Assembly: GCA_947462335.1 (NCBI GenBank)
Contig: OX381710.1
Span: forward strand, 58,536,842 to 58,600,841
Reading direction: 5' to 3'
From: Harmothoe impar
Lineage: Eukaryota; Annelida; Polychaeta; Phyllodocida; Polynoidae
Length of the DNA stretch: 64,000 bases
Every line of letters begins with the position of its first letter. Position 1 is the first letter of the stretch. A program made the translations under genes and the position numbers. This document shows, piece by piece, positions 23,653 through 36,900 of the stretch. A model generated the notes under the pieces. It was not told the origin of the DNA, did no database searches, and worked only from the letters and a program-made list of their open reading frames with translations.

Positions 23653-26004
23653 TACACTGATAATAAAACCTATAGTCAGTACTGACTATACCACCATATT
23701 TTGACCCCCGTAGTCAGATGATTACATATGTTAGTCGTATATTAGTCATAAAGATAGTCAGTAGTGACTATATGTGGATCACACAAATTGATGTGTGCAC
23801 AGGAAACAGTTAGGATTCAAAATTGAATGCTCAACTGACTTCAGGTAGGCACATCTTATTCTATCTAAACCACTGTCCCTGTGCGTTAGCTCTTGTGTTA
23901 ATCTTGGGTATGTTTACTTAAGGCATCATAGGACACATGCATTCATGATTTTGATTGAAGTATCATGTGGTTTTGTTCAAATTATGATCTTGTAACTGTG
24001 AATCTCTAGGCTTCCAGACTAGAATATACAGAGGTTGACTGTGTCAAGGGTTAAAGTGTGCCAGGCATGTGGCCCATACCCATCTACTTCAACCAATGGT
24101 ACTAGGGCAGGTACCCCCCGACATCTACCCCCGGACATCTACCACCAGACATCTACCCCTGGACATCTACCACCTGAGTATCTACCCCCTAGGACATAAA
24201 AGTCCAGGGGCTATATGTCCTGGTGGTAGAAGTCGTAAGGGGGTAAAAGTCCAGGGGATGGATGTCCAAGGGGTAGATGTCCTAAGCATGCTAAACATTA
24301 CCACAACATTAACACCCAGACTTCTACCCCTGGAAATCTACCCCCTATGACTTCTCCCCCCAAGACTTTAATCCCCTTAGACATTTATCCCCTGGACGTT
24401 TACCTCCTTACAACTTCTACCCCCTAGGACATCAATCCCCTTGGACATCTACTCCCTTTACCCTCTAGGACTTCTACCCCTGGGGACATCAACCCCCTCC
24501 AAATGCCCATAATAAGTCATATCATGTGGAAGGGGTTGATTTCTCCAGGGATATCCAACATCTACCCCCTGGGAATCTACCACCTAGGGCATCTACCCCC
24601 AGGACTTTTGTCCCCTTTGGCACCTATCCCCTTAGGACTCACTCCCTAGGACATCCACCTGCTTGGACACCTACCCCCCGATATCTACCACCTCAACATC
24701 TACCCCCTATGACATCTAACCCTATACTTGGACATCTACCCCCCAGACTTTTACCCCTTAAAACTTCTACCCCCTAGAATATCCATCCCTTTGGACATCT
24801 ACCCCCTTTACCCTCTAGGAGTTCTACCCCATCCACAAGCCCATATGTTTGAGCCATATCATGTGGAGGGAGAAGATTTCTCAAGGGACATTGGGCATCT
24901 ACCCCTGGTCATCTACCCCTGGAAGTCTACCCCTTAGGACTTTTATTCCCTTGGACATTGATTCCTTGGACTTCTACCCCCGTAGGACTTCTACCCCAGC
25001 ACATCTACCCCCTGGACATTTAGCCCCTTGGACATCTACCCCTAGGACATCTACCCCCTAGGACTTCTACCCCTGGAGAAATCTACCCCATCCACATATG
25101 ACTCAACCATATGGGCATGTCGAGGAGGTTGATGTCCCCAGGGTAGAAGTCCTAGAGGGTAAAGGTAGTAGACATCCAAGGGGATAGATGTCCAGGGGGT
25201 AGATGTCCTGAGGTAGGTGTCCAAGGTGGTGGATGTCCTACGGAGTAGAGTCCTTAGGGGACAAAACTCCAGGGAAAAGATTTCCAAGGGGATAAAATCC
25301 TAGGGTGTAGATGTCTAAGGGGGTAGATTCCCAGGGGGTAGATGTCCAGGGGTAGATGTCTGAGGTCCCTGGAGAAATCTACCCCCTCCACATGATATGA
25401 CTCAACCATATGGGTATGTGGGGGGTTGATGTTCCCAGGGGTAGAAGTCCTAGAGTAAAGGGGGGTAGATGTTGGAGGGGGTAGATGTTGCAGGGGTAGA
25501 TGTCCAGGGGGTAGATGTCCAGGGGGTAGATGTCTGGGAGTAGGTTCCAAGTCAGGGGATGTCCTAAGGGGTAGAAGTCCTAGGGGGTAAAATTCCAATG
25601 GGTAGATGCCCATAGGGGTAAAAGTCCCAGGGGGTAGATGTCCTAGGTAGGGGTAGTTGGCCTGGGGTAGATACCCTAGGGGGTAGATAATAGGCCCTAG
25701 GGTAGATGCCTTGGGGGTAGATGCCAGGGGGGTACTTGCCCCGACTTATTGTCCTGCCATCTCATGATGGACTATATCTAATAGTCAGAGTGACTACTTT
25801 AGAGCATTAAAGCATTAAATTCATAGTCACTTGACTATATAACCCAAATCAGTTTTTTTAATGCTTGACTATAGGTTGACTATATGACTAACTTACTATA
25901 GACATAGGTGACTAACTTGGTATAGTCGTTTTTGCTACATTCACGTGACTATAGAAGTGTAGTCAGTAGTGACTAACATTTCCAGGGCCATTATTACCAG
26001 TGTA
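23653..26004. mobile_element. 2.35 kb inverted-repeat element enclosing a strand-switching minisatellite
   Basis: The left end TACACTGATAATAA and the right end, read inverted, TACACTGGTAATAA match. Both are followed inward by repeats of the near-palindrome TAGTCAGTACTGACTA (23681 onward; 25785-25990). The interior at 24110-25740 is the CCCCT array described separately. A shorter element with the same end design is at 49742-50493. There is no transposase ORF, so this would be a non-autonomous element that has captured or grown a minisatellite. Confidence 0.55.
24110..25740. repeat. Degenerate C-rich minisatellite in opposing orientations
   Basis: Words such as GACATCTACCCCCTAGGAC repeat every 18-25 bp with heavy variation. 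Orientation is C-rich on the plus strand at 24110-24195 and 24310-25075. It is inverted (GGTAGATGTCC) at 24196-24290 and 25120-25740. A longer spacer unit with the words CATATCATGTGGAGGG and GATTTCTCCAGGGA recurs near 24505 and 24840 and, inverted, near 25080 and 25375. The whole is a large imperfect palindrome centred near 25100. Open frames over it are repeat artefacts. Confidence 0.85.
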
Positions 26005-29000
26005 TAATGGTATTTAATAGTTCTTCACATGCTTTGTACCTTATATTTCTCTGTAGAATACCGTAGTTTTGCACAAAGATTGATACCTAATTTTTCATTG
26101 AAGCTTCTATATATAGATTATATTTGGAATGAAAAATGAAAGTTTTGGTCCCTAAGTTAGTGTCCTTGCTGATATATGTGTTGTCATGCATGGAAACATG
26201 ATTTTCATTCTGAATAAAAGAAACAAAGAAATCCATTGATGAAATGATTCCCAAAGAGTACACTGCTCAAAACAAATCACAACTGCACCTTGGTGCTGAG
26301 TCCATGTGACCGTCGACCGTACCATACCACTACTATACCTGGATTATGGCTGCAGTTGGCTTCCCACCAGTGAGTCTATACCTGCACCCCAGGTGGCAGC
26401 ATGGGTGTGCGCGGGAAGCTACCGGGTAACATAAGTCATTAGTATTTATAGCACTATAAGCAAGTGCTTATACTCACAATTATGAAAGAGCATCTCCAGA
26501 TCTCTCAGATCGACAAATCTGACAGTTTGACAGATGAGATGGCTTCATTCAGTTGTAGAGACGATCCTTATTCTTCAAAGCTTCAAACTATCTTTTAAAA
26601 CTTCGGTTTGCATGGATACAGATGCAGTGCAGCCCTAGATCTCAAAAATGGCGAACAAGTTAGAAATGGCAGTCTACTGGAAGTGCGCGTCTGTATTAAA
26701 GATTTCTCAAAAGTAGTTGGTGTAATCTGAATTAGTTTAGTTTCATCAGTAAGAATTACTGGTAGAAGGAAGACTGCCAAATCTAGTTTTTATGCAATTC
26801 TGTTAGATTAATGACCAGGAAAAGCCTTCAAATTTGGATTAAACTGAATTCGATCATGAAGTAGCCAGCTACCTCATGCATACATTAATGGAACATGTAC
26901 TTTTGATTAGGTCACACTATAAATGCCCAGGGATAGAAGTATAGTTACCAAAATAAACACCAGGGGGCCACTGAGGTAGCTGCAGGCACTGTACTTGGGA
27001 ACTCAGATGGCCAAGTGAATGGAGAAGATTGAACTGCACAGGAAAGGAAATATTTATGCAACCTAAATAGTTTTAATTGGTTCACTTTCGGTTTTATGTA
27101 TATAAATTTCGATTTACATTTAATATGTCAGAACTAGTCTATTTGTTCAGGTTGTCACACCACTCCTCCCAATAATTATGACTGACAGTGACTTCATGGC
27201 ATTCCTACCTTTTGGAGGAGGCATCAGTGTAGTACAATTGTGTAGGCCTTTGAGTTTGGAGTTCGAAAAACGCCTTTATTGACTGAGTATACACAACAAT
27301 TTGAGTCTTGCAGGTGAACCTGTACAAGAACAGTGACCCTTTGCACAGCAAATAAAGATTTCGTTATCCGTTAGAAAGGCTACAGTGACAATGGAATACT
27401 TTAATAGCGATTTCTTTCAAAGAGAGCATTATGTTCTTTAATTTTGTATTTATTTTGACGATATCGCTATAATGTTGCTGTGCAACACCCCACAAGTGAT
27501 GTAGTGTTGGAATTGTAATGTAAATATATCCCAGAAAATCCCCTATTAAATGGTATGGTAGATTCAGCTATTTCTATATATGTAGAAGTATGGATTTTCC
27601 TAAAATGATGACCAGTTGGATTTGATGATAGTTTCTGTATATTTTCGATCATCGATCACTGCCTTATGCAGTGTACTGATTTTAAACGAATGGGTGATTT
27701 CTTTAAAACTGTCAATCTAAAGTGTTCTCACAGAATGTACCTGGCATTTTAAGATTAGAATGCACCACTCCTTCATTTTACCATATATTTATAAAGTGTA
27801 CATATCTGACAAGTACATTTGTCGCATGTTCGGGTGAATATGAATATGATGGTAAAAGCACACTGTGGAGTTATGGAAAGTTTATTTTATCAATAGAGGC
27901 TGCACTGGCAAGATTAATAATACATGTTATATTTGACCTTCTTTATGGAATACCACTTCCAAACCCCCAGTACCAGCCAAACCCGGGATGTTTCATAGAC
28001 TACCTTGATTCAATACATATACATATACAAATCCAAAAGCAGTTTTTTTTGCAAAGGTCCCTGGCTCCCTTTCAAATAAAGATTATAGATTCATTGTCAG
28101 TTATTGGCGTCTTATGTGGCATGAAATTTGTGACATTAGTGATTTTACTAATACATTGTAGCGTCAACATTTAATGTCAGAATTAGATTTCAAGAAATAG
28201 TTGGATTTAGTTTAATATATTATATTATATATTCATATACTACTTTATGTGTTTTTATGTACACTTAGGGATGTTAAATATATCTATAGGTATCTCACCT
28301 ATATAATGTAGAAGGATGAGCTAGATTGCCCAGCCATAGAAATGATTATGTATATGGAAAGTGGATAGATATTACCAATGTGATTCCAATAGGAACTATT
28401 GTTCAATGACTCCCTACAAAGGGAGTCCTAGCCCAATGACCCCCTTTTGATTTGGAGTCACTATACCTAGACTCATATTCCAGAGAGAGTAGAGTCATGA
28501 CCTTTAGCGCTAAACTGGGCTCACTCATTGGAGCCAGATAAATCCTTTTCTTAGTGAATCAGGTATCACTCATAACGAGAGTCAGAAAATGGAGTCCAGG
28601 TTCATGATTCTTGGCATCCGTGCTCCCCCATTTGTAAACTTGATACTTTTAAGTTTTTTTTGTCTCTAGATGTCATGGATTCTATCTACCATATAGTAGC
28701 AAAGGAAGCTATTGTTCCACTAATATGTGGATATTGAAGGCTAAACACTTACAATACAATCTTCTGTGTAACCGAACAAGTCGACCTAATGAACTTTTCA
28801 TTTTAAAACAATTTGTAGCAAAGATAAAAGCACATTTTAATGCACCATGGTTCTCACTGCAGAAGAATATCTTAGTAACAATGATGTTGAGTTTGGTTGC
28901 CATGGTAGTACAGAACCTTTTGTATGACCTTTTCCCCTGGAAAATTACCATTTGATATATATGCCATTCTAAATGCCTCACCATAGTAAATGCCGGTATC

Positions 29001-29781
29001 AGACATATTGATCATTTCAGAACAGCAGCTGTCTAAATATCTCGCGAGGTATATCTACCCAAGATATCTCGGGGGTAGAGAGATTATCTATAAGATGTGT
29101 CATGCGAAGATACTACATCAGTTAAAGGCCACACAAACCGTGACCTGACCCAATCACATACGATACCTCGTAATATTCTTTTCATGAGTCACGATATGCG
29201 TACAATATCCTTCATCTTAATAGATATAATATATGTCATCATTACACTAGGACCTGTGGGTGGTGCATAATGATCATAGAAGCCTACTGATCGGATCACC
29301 ATCAATGTTATTTCAAACAGACTTCAGACACTATCTGACTGCACGGGAATGTTATTTTGATATTGTTTAAAAGTTGTGACGCTGTACTTGGGACACTGCT
29401 GATAACCTTCTTCTGAAGATCACGATAATCTGTAGACACCTGTGTTTCCAAATAACTGAGTCAACAGTGCATGAGGGAGTCCACTAGTAGTGCCCTGATA
29501 GCACACCTTGATCCCAGATCACTGATATACAGTGACTGATCCATTAAGAGCTCCCTGCCAATTATACAATGTGGGACCTGGTGAATCGGGCTAAACCTAC
29601 TGTCCAAAGGGGTATGAATAGATTGTTTCGTCATAACAGTTACACTCTCACTGAAGGTACTACTGCTAGCTGCAACTGGAGTTATGTCCTAAATATAGGC
29701 TAAAACTATGGAATAATAGTAGTGCGGGAAAGCTAAGCAAAATCTTCAACTTGACACTTGACCCACTGGAATCCAATCAAT
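26005..29781. other. Non-coding stretch upstream of the gene A exon at 29782
   Basis: No exon recognised with confidence. An AT-rich 150-codon plus-strand frame at 27722-28174 lacks splice sites or motifs. A possible tiny terminal exon (27313-27354, acceptor TTGCAG, stop, then AATAAAG) is noted but unsupported. Confidence 0.4.
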
Positions 29782-30912
29782 ATGAGGAATATAAATGCTA
29801 TACCCACGGACGGACATACCATGCGAGAGGGTCTTGCCTGTGAAGACCTTGTTAACAAAACTGTAGCGGAGTGCATGACTGATGAAGCACCCAAAAGACT
29901 CCAAAGACGGAGGAAAGCCCAGCTGACAGAGCCCAACTCCATTCGGAGCGAAAGGTCCTCACCCTCATCCAGCTCAGTAGTAAAAGAAGGAAAAGGTGGT
30001 GGCCGAAAAGGTCAATCTGACCCAACATTATGGGTAGGACAGGGTATAACTACTGTGCAACACAGTAGGAGTGTACCAAACCTCGGTGGACATGTATCCA
30101 AAGGGGTTTCCTCCCTCAGAACTGCTTTACTCCGGAAAGTGTGGACCTCTATGGAAATGGACAGGGCTGTCTCCAGACAGATGGGTGGGAAGAAGCAGGC
30201 TGGTACCAACAAGGTCTTACCATGGTTCGGAGCGGACCACGGAGTAACACCTGTGAAAGGTCAAAGGACAATACATAATAAAGCACAGAGAAGGGAAGCA
30301 TGGAGTTCGGGAAGAGAAAGCTCTCCGATTAACTCACCCAAAATACTTCCTAGGAAACCCCAAAGTGTGGTTGAACACGAGCCAGCCAAAGGTCAGCGAA
30401 GGCAATGTTCAAACAGCGCAAACGGCATGGGCAGGCTTCAGCAGAGACAAGAGTCCAGTATTGAGATGAGCAGTTCTCAGCAAACTGACACCATGGGGAC
30501 GGCGGCCCCCAAAAAGCTGGCCGCCCCCTCTCGGAGACTCTCTATAACCAGCCACGGCAGTTCTCATGAAACAAGACAACGGAGAGCCAGTCTAGTTCCT
30601 CGACATAGACGGAACAGTATCAGGGCTCACACAGGGTCACAGGTCGTTAAGGGGTCAGGCAGGGGAGCAGCTCGGGATAGAGGGGGTAGCTCCACTAGGT
30701 TAGAGGATGAACGGGTGTTGGACAGACTGAGATATAACATTCTGGGTACTGCGCCGGGTGAGTGTAAACCTGAGCAGCTCAGTGTGACAGTCTCCTCCCC
30801 GAGGCGGCTACAGGAGAAGTGGGGGAGGGCTGTAGGAGGAGGTAGGAGGGCTGACACCCGCGCACCCAGCCATGAGGAGGCACAGCTGTGGTTCATGGGC
30901 ACAGAAAGCAAG
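29782..30912 (+). CDS. Gene A exon: long N-terminal disordered region
   Basis: 377 codons from the ATG at 29782 (MRNINAIPTDGHTMREGL) to the donor AAG|GTATAC at 30913, phase 0. It is rich in Arg, Ser, Lys and Gln, with possible kinase sites (RRRKAQLT, RRLSITS, RQRRASLV, RRNSIRA). Three or more of these fit the basophilic RRxS pattern used by cAMP-dependent kinase, which is interesting in a cyclic-nucleotide protein but unproven. It is the nearest of three phase-compatible 5' exons to the conserved body. Confidence 0.7.
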
Positions 30913-33900
30913 GTATACCGAGTATAATGATAACTATTTAAACTCTTCTAGACTTGTATTCCACACATTAGTTATAGCCTATTGTATATCCTTTATCAAA
31001 TGCCGAAGTGTTGGTATGGAGATTCTGAAACCAAGGGTATAACAATTATTCTTTTAATTATTATCCTTCATACAGGGCAACCTGTAAAATGGAGACCTAC
31101 AACTTCCATGAACCGAACACCTCCAGTATTGCCGTCGTCCAGTCCTGATGATATAGATTATCAAATTGTTATTGCTGTGACTGTAGAAGTGAACTTTGCC
31201 ACATATTTCATTGTTTGATAATGTACACATAAAGCACAGAAGTGATACTGTTTGATGTATTTTAAGAATTTAGAAATCACTCATCAATTTTTCTCTGCGT
31301 GTATTGTCAAGTTTACGGTGTTACTTGACTCAATGCCACCAATTTCATAAGCTTGAAACAAAGGTGACTATCAGCTCCAATGCTTATCATTCACACATCT
31401 GCCATCACATTGTTTGTTAGTATTTGATAATTGGAGTATATTTTCGTACAGGTCTACTTTATTTATATGTTCTATTAAATATGGTGCACTAATGACTATG
31501 GCATGCAATTACAATGAGAGAATGAAGAAATCAATGTGAGGGGAAACGGTATGGTAAACCTTGTGTGAGTAATACGATTCCTAGAGAATAATTCACAATC
31601 ATATATTTTCAGCCCCTGGCCAGATTTCGTCAGGCAGTTCGGACGGTGCAATTTCTTCTTAAAGCAACAGTTTCCTCTAGGTAAGTGGCTGAATGTGTGT
31701 GTTAGTTGTTATTTTCATTGTTAATTCCCGAAACATATTTGAATGGAATTTGTAATAATATTTAAGGTGGGGTCTTGCATATATTTAAGATGAATGTTCG
31801 GTAGAAACGAAGTTTTGAAAATCACCTCGACTCAACAGTGTGAAAATGTAAAGCATGACTGGTCAGGTAAGAGAGAATGAGGTCATGAAAGCAACCTGCA
31901 AACATGGGGTCATACTTACGTTTCACGCTTTGCCTTAACATGTTTTCTGTGACATTGTGATTCATCTTTGCAGAAGAGAAATTACGGAAGGAAGACAAAT
32001 AAGGTATATCTGCGATAGTGCAAGAAATAAGAAAGGAATTTCAAGAATAGTTGCACTGGTTGGTTAATATGCACGATAACAGCATTAAATGAACACAACC
32101 AATAAGACAACTGTGCGGTGGTGTGAGTTAAGGTCAAATCCCACAATGCGAGAAATGGGCCAGAAAGTGTTGATTATTGACTTGAAAACAAGGGGCAACT
32201 GTTGCCATTATTGTAAATCGCAACACTTGTCCCATGATCTTATGCCTCTCCAAATCCCACAGTGGTCAATAATAGGCAAGCAAAGTGTTGTGTGCAGGAC
32301 TGGTTAAAGGATCTGTTTGAGGGGAGTTACTTCACAGTATGATTTGTCTTCACTATTCCCTCTCAGATATTTGGAGTGTCCCCCCTATATAAACCAATTT
32401 TTGACATATTCCAATAAGCAACATTTTCTAGTCCTTCTGGGGGAAAATATCTAACTCTTTTGATCCTTGCGATTTCCCAAATCACAAGACAAAGGCACCA
32501 CTTTCTCACCAATTTAGGCTTGTCTTAGACGATATAGGGCCCAAAATTGGCAATAAGACCAATTCACAACATTTCCTGACCCTGTCTTACGTTGTGGGAT
32601 TTGACCTTTAGGAATACATTATGTGCACACAGCTCTAGTGGAAGGGTGACGCAATGAAGCTAGCATCTTCTGGGAGTTGGACGTAATGCTCATTATCATT
32701 ACTGATGAGGACACTCACCTGTGGAACTGAATGGTATCAATATAAGAATACCAAGATCAATGCACATTGTTTCATAGCTGTTTAAAGTAGAACGTGATAA
32801 GGGTGACATAGTGTAAATTGGTCTGGTGACTGCATACTATTTACTCACTCTGTTGACAGTGGCTTGGCTGAATCATATGGCACTTTGGGAGATGTATTAT
32901 CTCACTTAGAAATCTGATATCATATAGATGTATTTCTAATGTACATGCGCATGCACACAATGTTAACTCTATTGGATATCTTAGCTCAAGGATGCCACAA
33001 CAAGTTTATAAATAGTTCAAGCTAGCGTAACACAGATTCATATTCTAACAATGAATACAAGTAGTATACATTAAAGAACGTAAAGTTCAAGGTTACTGAA
33101 TATAGCTAATACATAGTTGACAACATTGATGTCTACCGAATCAGCGATAAGATGGGTCAGCCGAGTGGATTTACATATGTAATGGATGCACCAGCCAAAG
33201 AGAATAATTATTGTACAATACGATTATTGTTTACCCCAATGGCAGAAAGGGAATCATGTTGATCTAACCGATATCCCATTCGTTTATAGTTGGAACACGG
33301 TCAGGTGATTCTCTCTAAATACTTTCACGGGGATATTTTGTCTGTTTGGTATAGCATTAGAAACACATTACAGTGTTGTATGGTGGTCCGCCTAATCATG
33401 ATGAATGGTTGCACTGGAGAGTTCATATTCACAATAAGAGTAATAGGGCCTAACTGTACACTACCAATCAACTGAGTGTTGGCGTGCGTATGAGTACCAT
33501 CACCTTTCTAGTGATATATCACATTCAAAACAGGAGCTCTGCTTGACCAGCGCATGGCCGATATTGGTGTGGGACCAGTAGCCTCTAACATAGATACATT
33601 GCCGTGATATCAGTGCTTATTATAACATTCAAAATACGTTTACAAATATGAAATCTCCGATGTCTGACTACCTTTCAGTGTTTTTTAAACGTCGACGACA
33701 TGGCCTGGGAAAAGGAATCTCACTGCACCCTGCAATGAAGTCCAATTTTGCAGATCGTGCCACATAATCTTTAAAGTTACTGTGGCAGAGCTGTACTAAC
33801 AACCCACTTGTGCCCGTTTTCAGGCAGGAAGGGCAGAGGTCCGAGGCCCGCCTGTTGTCCTTCGCCCAGTACCAGGATGAACTGGAGGCAACTCACAGCG

Positions 33901-36900
33901 CCATCTATGGGACTGGGCTGACATTTAACCCGTCTGAATACAAGGCCATAAGGGAGGTAAGCAGTGGTATAGTTAGGGACTTGCTGGGTTAAATGGTGGA
34001 ACATTGATCAATGAGAGAAAAAAGTACTAGTTTGTTTTAATCAAGTGGATGCTTACAGATACACTGGGCTGTGCCACAGCCGCATGATGGATAATGTATA
34101 TCAATTAGCCTCCACATTACACGGAGAGATAGTTTGGCTACCGCCTCAATACACTACACATTACGCTACTTGATATGTTGTATTTCAGATTCAGCTAAGT
34201 CAAGAGACTAAGGCAGCATTGAGGATGGAGCCAGAGGAGAGAACAGAGGAGCATCTCCGACTAGCTCTGGTCAACCTGGAGCAGGCCGTGAGCGCATTCA
34301 GCGAATACCCGACCAACATAAAGCACTCACTGGTCAGGGTGGGTTGGTATGAGAGGTGGGTACCAACATACAGCCCTCACTGGTAAGGGTGGGTTGGTAT
34401 GAGAGGTGGGTACCAACATGCAGCCCTCACTGGTAAGGGTGGGGTGGTATGAGAGGTGGGTACCGACATACAGCACTCACTGGTAAGGGTGGGGTGGTAT
34501 GAGAGGTGGGTACCGACATACAGCACTCACTGGTAAGGGTGGGGTGGTATGAGAGGTGGGTACCAACATACAGCCCTCACTGGTAAGGGTGGGGTGGTAT
34601 GAGAGGTGGGTACCAACATACAGCACTCACTGGTAAGGGTGGGGTGGTATGAGAGGTGGGTACCAACATACAGCCCTCACTGGTCAGGGTGGGTTGGTAT
34701 GAGAGGTGGGTACCGACATACAGCACTCACTGGTAAGGGTGGGGTGGTATGAGAGGTGGGTACCAACATACAGCCCTCACTGGTAAGGGTGGGGTGGTAT
34801 GAGAGGTGGGTACCGACATACAGCACTCACTGGTCAGGGTGGGGTGGTATGAGAGGTGGGTACCAACATACAGCCCTCACTGGTCAGGGTGGGTTGGTAT
34901 GAGAGGTGGGTACCAACATAAAGCACTCACTGGTAAGGGTGGGGTGGTATGAGAGGTGGGTACCAACATACAGCACTCACGGGTCAGGGTGGGGTGGTAT
35001 GAGAGGTGGGTACCAACATAAAGCACTCACGGGTAAGGGTGGGGTGGTATGAGAGGTGGGTACCAACATACAGCCCTCACTGGTAAGGGTGGGGTGGTAT
35101 GAGAGGTGGGTACCGACATACAGCACTCACTGGTAAGGGTGGGGTGGTATGAGAGGTGGGTACCAACATACAGCCCTCACTGGTAAGGGTGGGGTGGTAT
35201 GAGAGGTGGGTACCGACATACAGCACTCACGGGTAAGGGTGGGGTGGTATGAGAGGTGGGTACCGACATAAAGCACTCACTGGTCAGGGTGGGGTGGTAT
35301 GAGAGGTGGGTACCAACATACAGCCCTCACTGGTCAGGGTGGGTTGGTATGAGAGGTGGGTACCGACATACAGCCCTCACTGGTCAGGGTGGGGTGGTAT
35401 GAGAGGTGGGTACCAACATACAGCACTCACTGGTCAGGGTGGGGTGGTATGAGAGGTGGGTACCGACATACAGCCCTCACTGGTCAGGGTGGGGTGGTAT
35501 GAGAGGTGGGTACCAACATACAGCACTCACTGGTAAGGGTGGGGTGGTATGAGAGGTGGGTACCAACATACAGCCCTCACTGGTCAGGGTGGGGTGGTAT
35601 GAGAGGTGGGTACCAACATACAGCACTCACTGGTCAGGGTGGGGTGGTATGAGAGGTGGGTACCGACATACAGCCCTCACTGGTCAGGGTGGGGTGGTAT
35701 GAGAGGTGGGTACCAACATACAGCCCTCACTGGTCAGGGTGGGTTGGTATGAGAGGTGGGTACCGACATACAGCACTCACTGGTCAGGGTGGGGTGGTAT
35801 GAGAGGTGGGTACCGACATACAGCACTCACTGGTAAGGGTGGGGTGGTATGAGAGGTGGGTACCGACATACAGCCCTCACTGGTAAGGGTGGGGTGGTAT
35901 GAGAGGTGGGTACCAACATACAGCACTCACTGGTCAGGGTGGGGTGGTATGAGAGGTGGGTACCGACATACAGCCCTCACTGGTCAGGGTGGGGTGGTAT
36001 GAGAGGTGGGTACCAACATACAGCACTCACTGGTCAGGGTGGGGTGGTATGAGAGGTGGGTACCAACATACAGCACTCACTGGTCAGGGTGGGGTGGTAT
36101 GAGAGGTGGGTACCAACATACAGCCCTCACTGGTAAGGGTGGGGTGGTATGAGAGGTGGGTACCAACATACAGCCCTCACTGGTCAGGGTGGGGTGGTAT
36201 GAGAGGTGGGTACCAACATACAGCACTCACTGGTCAGGGTGGGGTGGTATGAGAGGTGGGTACCAACATACAGCCCTCACTGGTCAGGGTGGGGTGGTAT
36301 GAGAGGTGGGTACCAACATACAGCCCTCACTGGTAAGGGTGGGTTGGTATGAGAGGTGGGTACCAACATACAGCACTCACTGGTCAGGGTGGGGTGGTAT
36401 GAGAGGTGGGTACCAACATACAGCACTCACTGGTCAGGGTGGGGTGGTATGAGAGGTGGGTACCAACATACAGCACTCACTGGTAAGGGTGGGGTGGTAT
36501 GAGAGGTGGGTACCGACATACAGCACTCACTGGTCAGGGTGGGGTGGTATGAGAGGTGGGTACCGACATACAGCCCTCACTGGTCAGGGTGGGGTGGTAT
36601 GAGAGGTGGGTACCATAGCAAACGAACAAACACTGGGACGTGCGACCACAAGTACCATGGGGTCCTATCAATGAGGGGTCTGAAATTAGAAACCATTTTC
36701 CTGAAAGGAGCTGTTTTTCATACTTTCGCTCTTTGAGTCATGCTTTAGACCTCTAGCCTCTTGGGGTTTATCCCATGGGCCTGTTTTACGCTAACTGATC
36801 ATCAACTGCATGATCCACAAAAGCCTACGCATTGAAAAGGAACAGAACCGTAATTGCTATTGAAAAAGCGGTCCCACGGTATGAACCCATTAACAATAGG

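Noticed and set aside
24069..25613. Pro-rich proteins on both strands
   Set aside because: Frames follow the degenerate CCCCT minisatellite, change frame repeatedly and mirror each other.
27722..28174. 150-codon plus-strand gene
   Set aside because: AT-rich Ile/Phe/Leu composition, no splice sites, no motif, no partner exon.
36506..36736. Separate short gene starting in the last 50 bp unit
   Set aside because: It only re-reads the copied exon end (HSLVRVGWYER) and runs into intron.
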